Assembly (NCBI GenBank): GCA_035578905.1
Contig: JAQJVL010000201.1
Coordinates: forward strand, 372,001 to 436,000
DNA length: 64,000 nt
Origin: Stictocephala bisonia
Lineage: Eukaryota; Arthropoda; Insecta; Hemiptera; Membracidae
Reading direction: 5' to 3'
Below the pieces are notes generated by a model. That model was given only the letters and a program-made list of their open reading frames with translations. It was not told where the DNA came from and made no database searches. The translations under genes and the position numbers were made by a program. This document shows positions 62,976 to 64,000 of this stretch, piece after piece; the stretch's first letter is position 1, and each line of letters begins with the position of its first letter.

Positions 62976-63502
62976 AACTTATTAAATACAAATTCAAATG
63001 TTTTATTCAGCACACAACCATATACATTAATATTCAATAATCTATATGTAATAATTTAGTAGCGTATGTTCTGTTAGGACTCAGTGCATGGTAATTTTAT
63101 TTATGTGTATTGTAGTGTCGTTTGACATGAAAGTATTTTTACCCGAGAGGCGTGTCCATATGGAGTTATTTTGGGAAAAGTACATATCCTTTTGGTTTTA
63201 TATAACAATTGCACTTTCCCCGTAGTTCTGAAATAAGACTGTATGGGGCTCAGGACAAACTCGAGTCATTTATAGTTTTTTTTTTTTTTTTTTAAGCTAG
63301 CTCTATACACTTTCTATTCGCTATTTTGTAACCTATATTACACACACATACATAGCAATTTTAAAAATATCTACAGTTTTTTCTTATTTAATTCAGATTT
63401 TTACTTATGCTATACAACACACTGTATTCTCGAACATAACCTCATGTGTCTTATTTACATTTATCATAAATACAGATGAATTTCGTTTTTTTCTTGTTTT
63501 AG

Positions 63503-64000
63503 ATCATCCCATCCGAATCCCACACTTCACTATGTCGGTCACATCAGCTATTAACAACAACTTGATGAACGTCGCCTACAATTACATCTTTAAGTCATAC
63601 GATACAGACTTCACCGACGTTGTGACGGTTATCACCTAAGAATCACCAAGGAACAGGATAGGCCACATCATCTAAACCTCCTACTTCTGACCAACAAAGA
63701 GGGGAAACCCCATTATTGTCTAATTAAAAAATTTTCGAATCTGTTGGCTCACTTAACTGGATACAACAAAGCTGCCTACTATTGCAATTACTGTCTTCAT
63801 CGATTTATAGCACAGGAAACCCTATTGAACCACCTTCCCTACTGTACACCACATGGAGCTCAGAAAACAAAATTACCATCAGAGGCTGACAAATGGCTGC
63901 AATTAAAAACCACACACTCTCTCATAGAGTTCCGTTCACAATTTATGCTGATTTTAAGTAATTTGTTGTGCCAATTCACAATCAACCCAACAAGTCCCGA
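63503..64000 (+). pseudogene. start of a Polinton-like protein-primed DNA polymerase B gene, cut by the window edge
   Basis: After a strong acceptor (TTTTTTCTTGTTTTAG), an ATG at 63532 opens 35 codons (MSVTSAINNNLMNVAYNY...). From 63639 a different frame reads 'ITKEQDRPHHLNLLLLTN', 'GKPHYCLIKKFSNLLAHL', 'AYYCNYCLHRF' (zinc-binding CxxC) and 'CTPHGAQKTKLP'; a further shift gives 'HRVPFTIYADFK', the first exonuclease motif of type B polymerases. This N-terminal arrangement is that of polymerases in Polinton/Maverick-type elements. At least two frameshifts and a stop after DFK show decay here; the rest lies beyond 64000. Confidence 0.75.

Overview
The window is a stretch of an AT-rich insect-type nuclear genome. 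The organism is inferred, not proven: a spliced mitochondrial gene, several arthropod-type transposon families (mariner, Tigger/pogo, piggyBac, Helitron with an OTU domain, non-LTR retrotransposons with a PHD/esterase ORF1), tRNA-derived SINEs, and no sign of bacterial operons. One conserved host gene runs through it on the + strand. It is NFU1, the mitochondrial iron-sulfur cluster scaffold, split over at least six coding exons (5702-5861, 22559-22693, 23556-23670, 34430-34533, 35930-36046, 36578-36679). The first coding exon lies outside the window or was not recognised. A second candidate 3'-terminal exon, with the same first seven codons but a different C-terminal tail, lies 21 kb further on (57951-58058).

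Almost everything else is transposable elements in or beside NFU1 introns, often nested. Region 1-5.6 kb: a twice-inserted TIR element (258-1044, 1065-1837) in an older repeat, then a dead minus-strand non-LTR element split by a Tc1/mariner-type copy. Region 5.9-10.9 kb: a nearly full-length CR1-like retrotransposon with a PHD/SGNH ORF1, an intact endonuclease-RT ORF2 and an A-AAA-AAC slippery heptamer in the overlap. Region 10.9-12.2 kb: a pogo-type TIR element holding two tandem-repeat arrays. Region 12.7-19 kb: three pieces of non-LTR elements forming large inverted repeats. Region 19.4-21.7 kb: a hAT element with TSD and TIRs, internally deleted.

Region 24-31 kb (NFU1 intron before 34430): an old RT fragment, interrupted by a hAT-type MITE that itself carries an intact mariner, and again by an intact Tigger whose transposase ends in a PCNA-binding-like motif; then a gag-protease fragment of an LTR retrotransposon. 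Region 32-37 kb: an RT fragment, SINEs, and a Tigger-type MITE ending 27 bp before NFU1 exon 35930.

Region 38-57 kb: three piggyBac-type transposase remnants, two TTAA-flanked piggyBac-like MITEs, a long fold-back element, and a 5.4 kb dead Helitron/Helentron (OTU, zinc finger, Rep, PIF1 helicase) on the minus strand. Region 59.5-64 kb: a promoter-like block (CRE-HSE-CRE, TATA, initiator, first exon with a strong donor), two truncated RT fragments, and at the right edge the start of a decayed protein-primed type B DNA polymerase gene of Polinton-like type.

Only NFU1 is confidently a host gene. Mariner, Tigger and the CR1-like ORF2 have intact reading frames and may be young; the rest is visibly broken.
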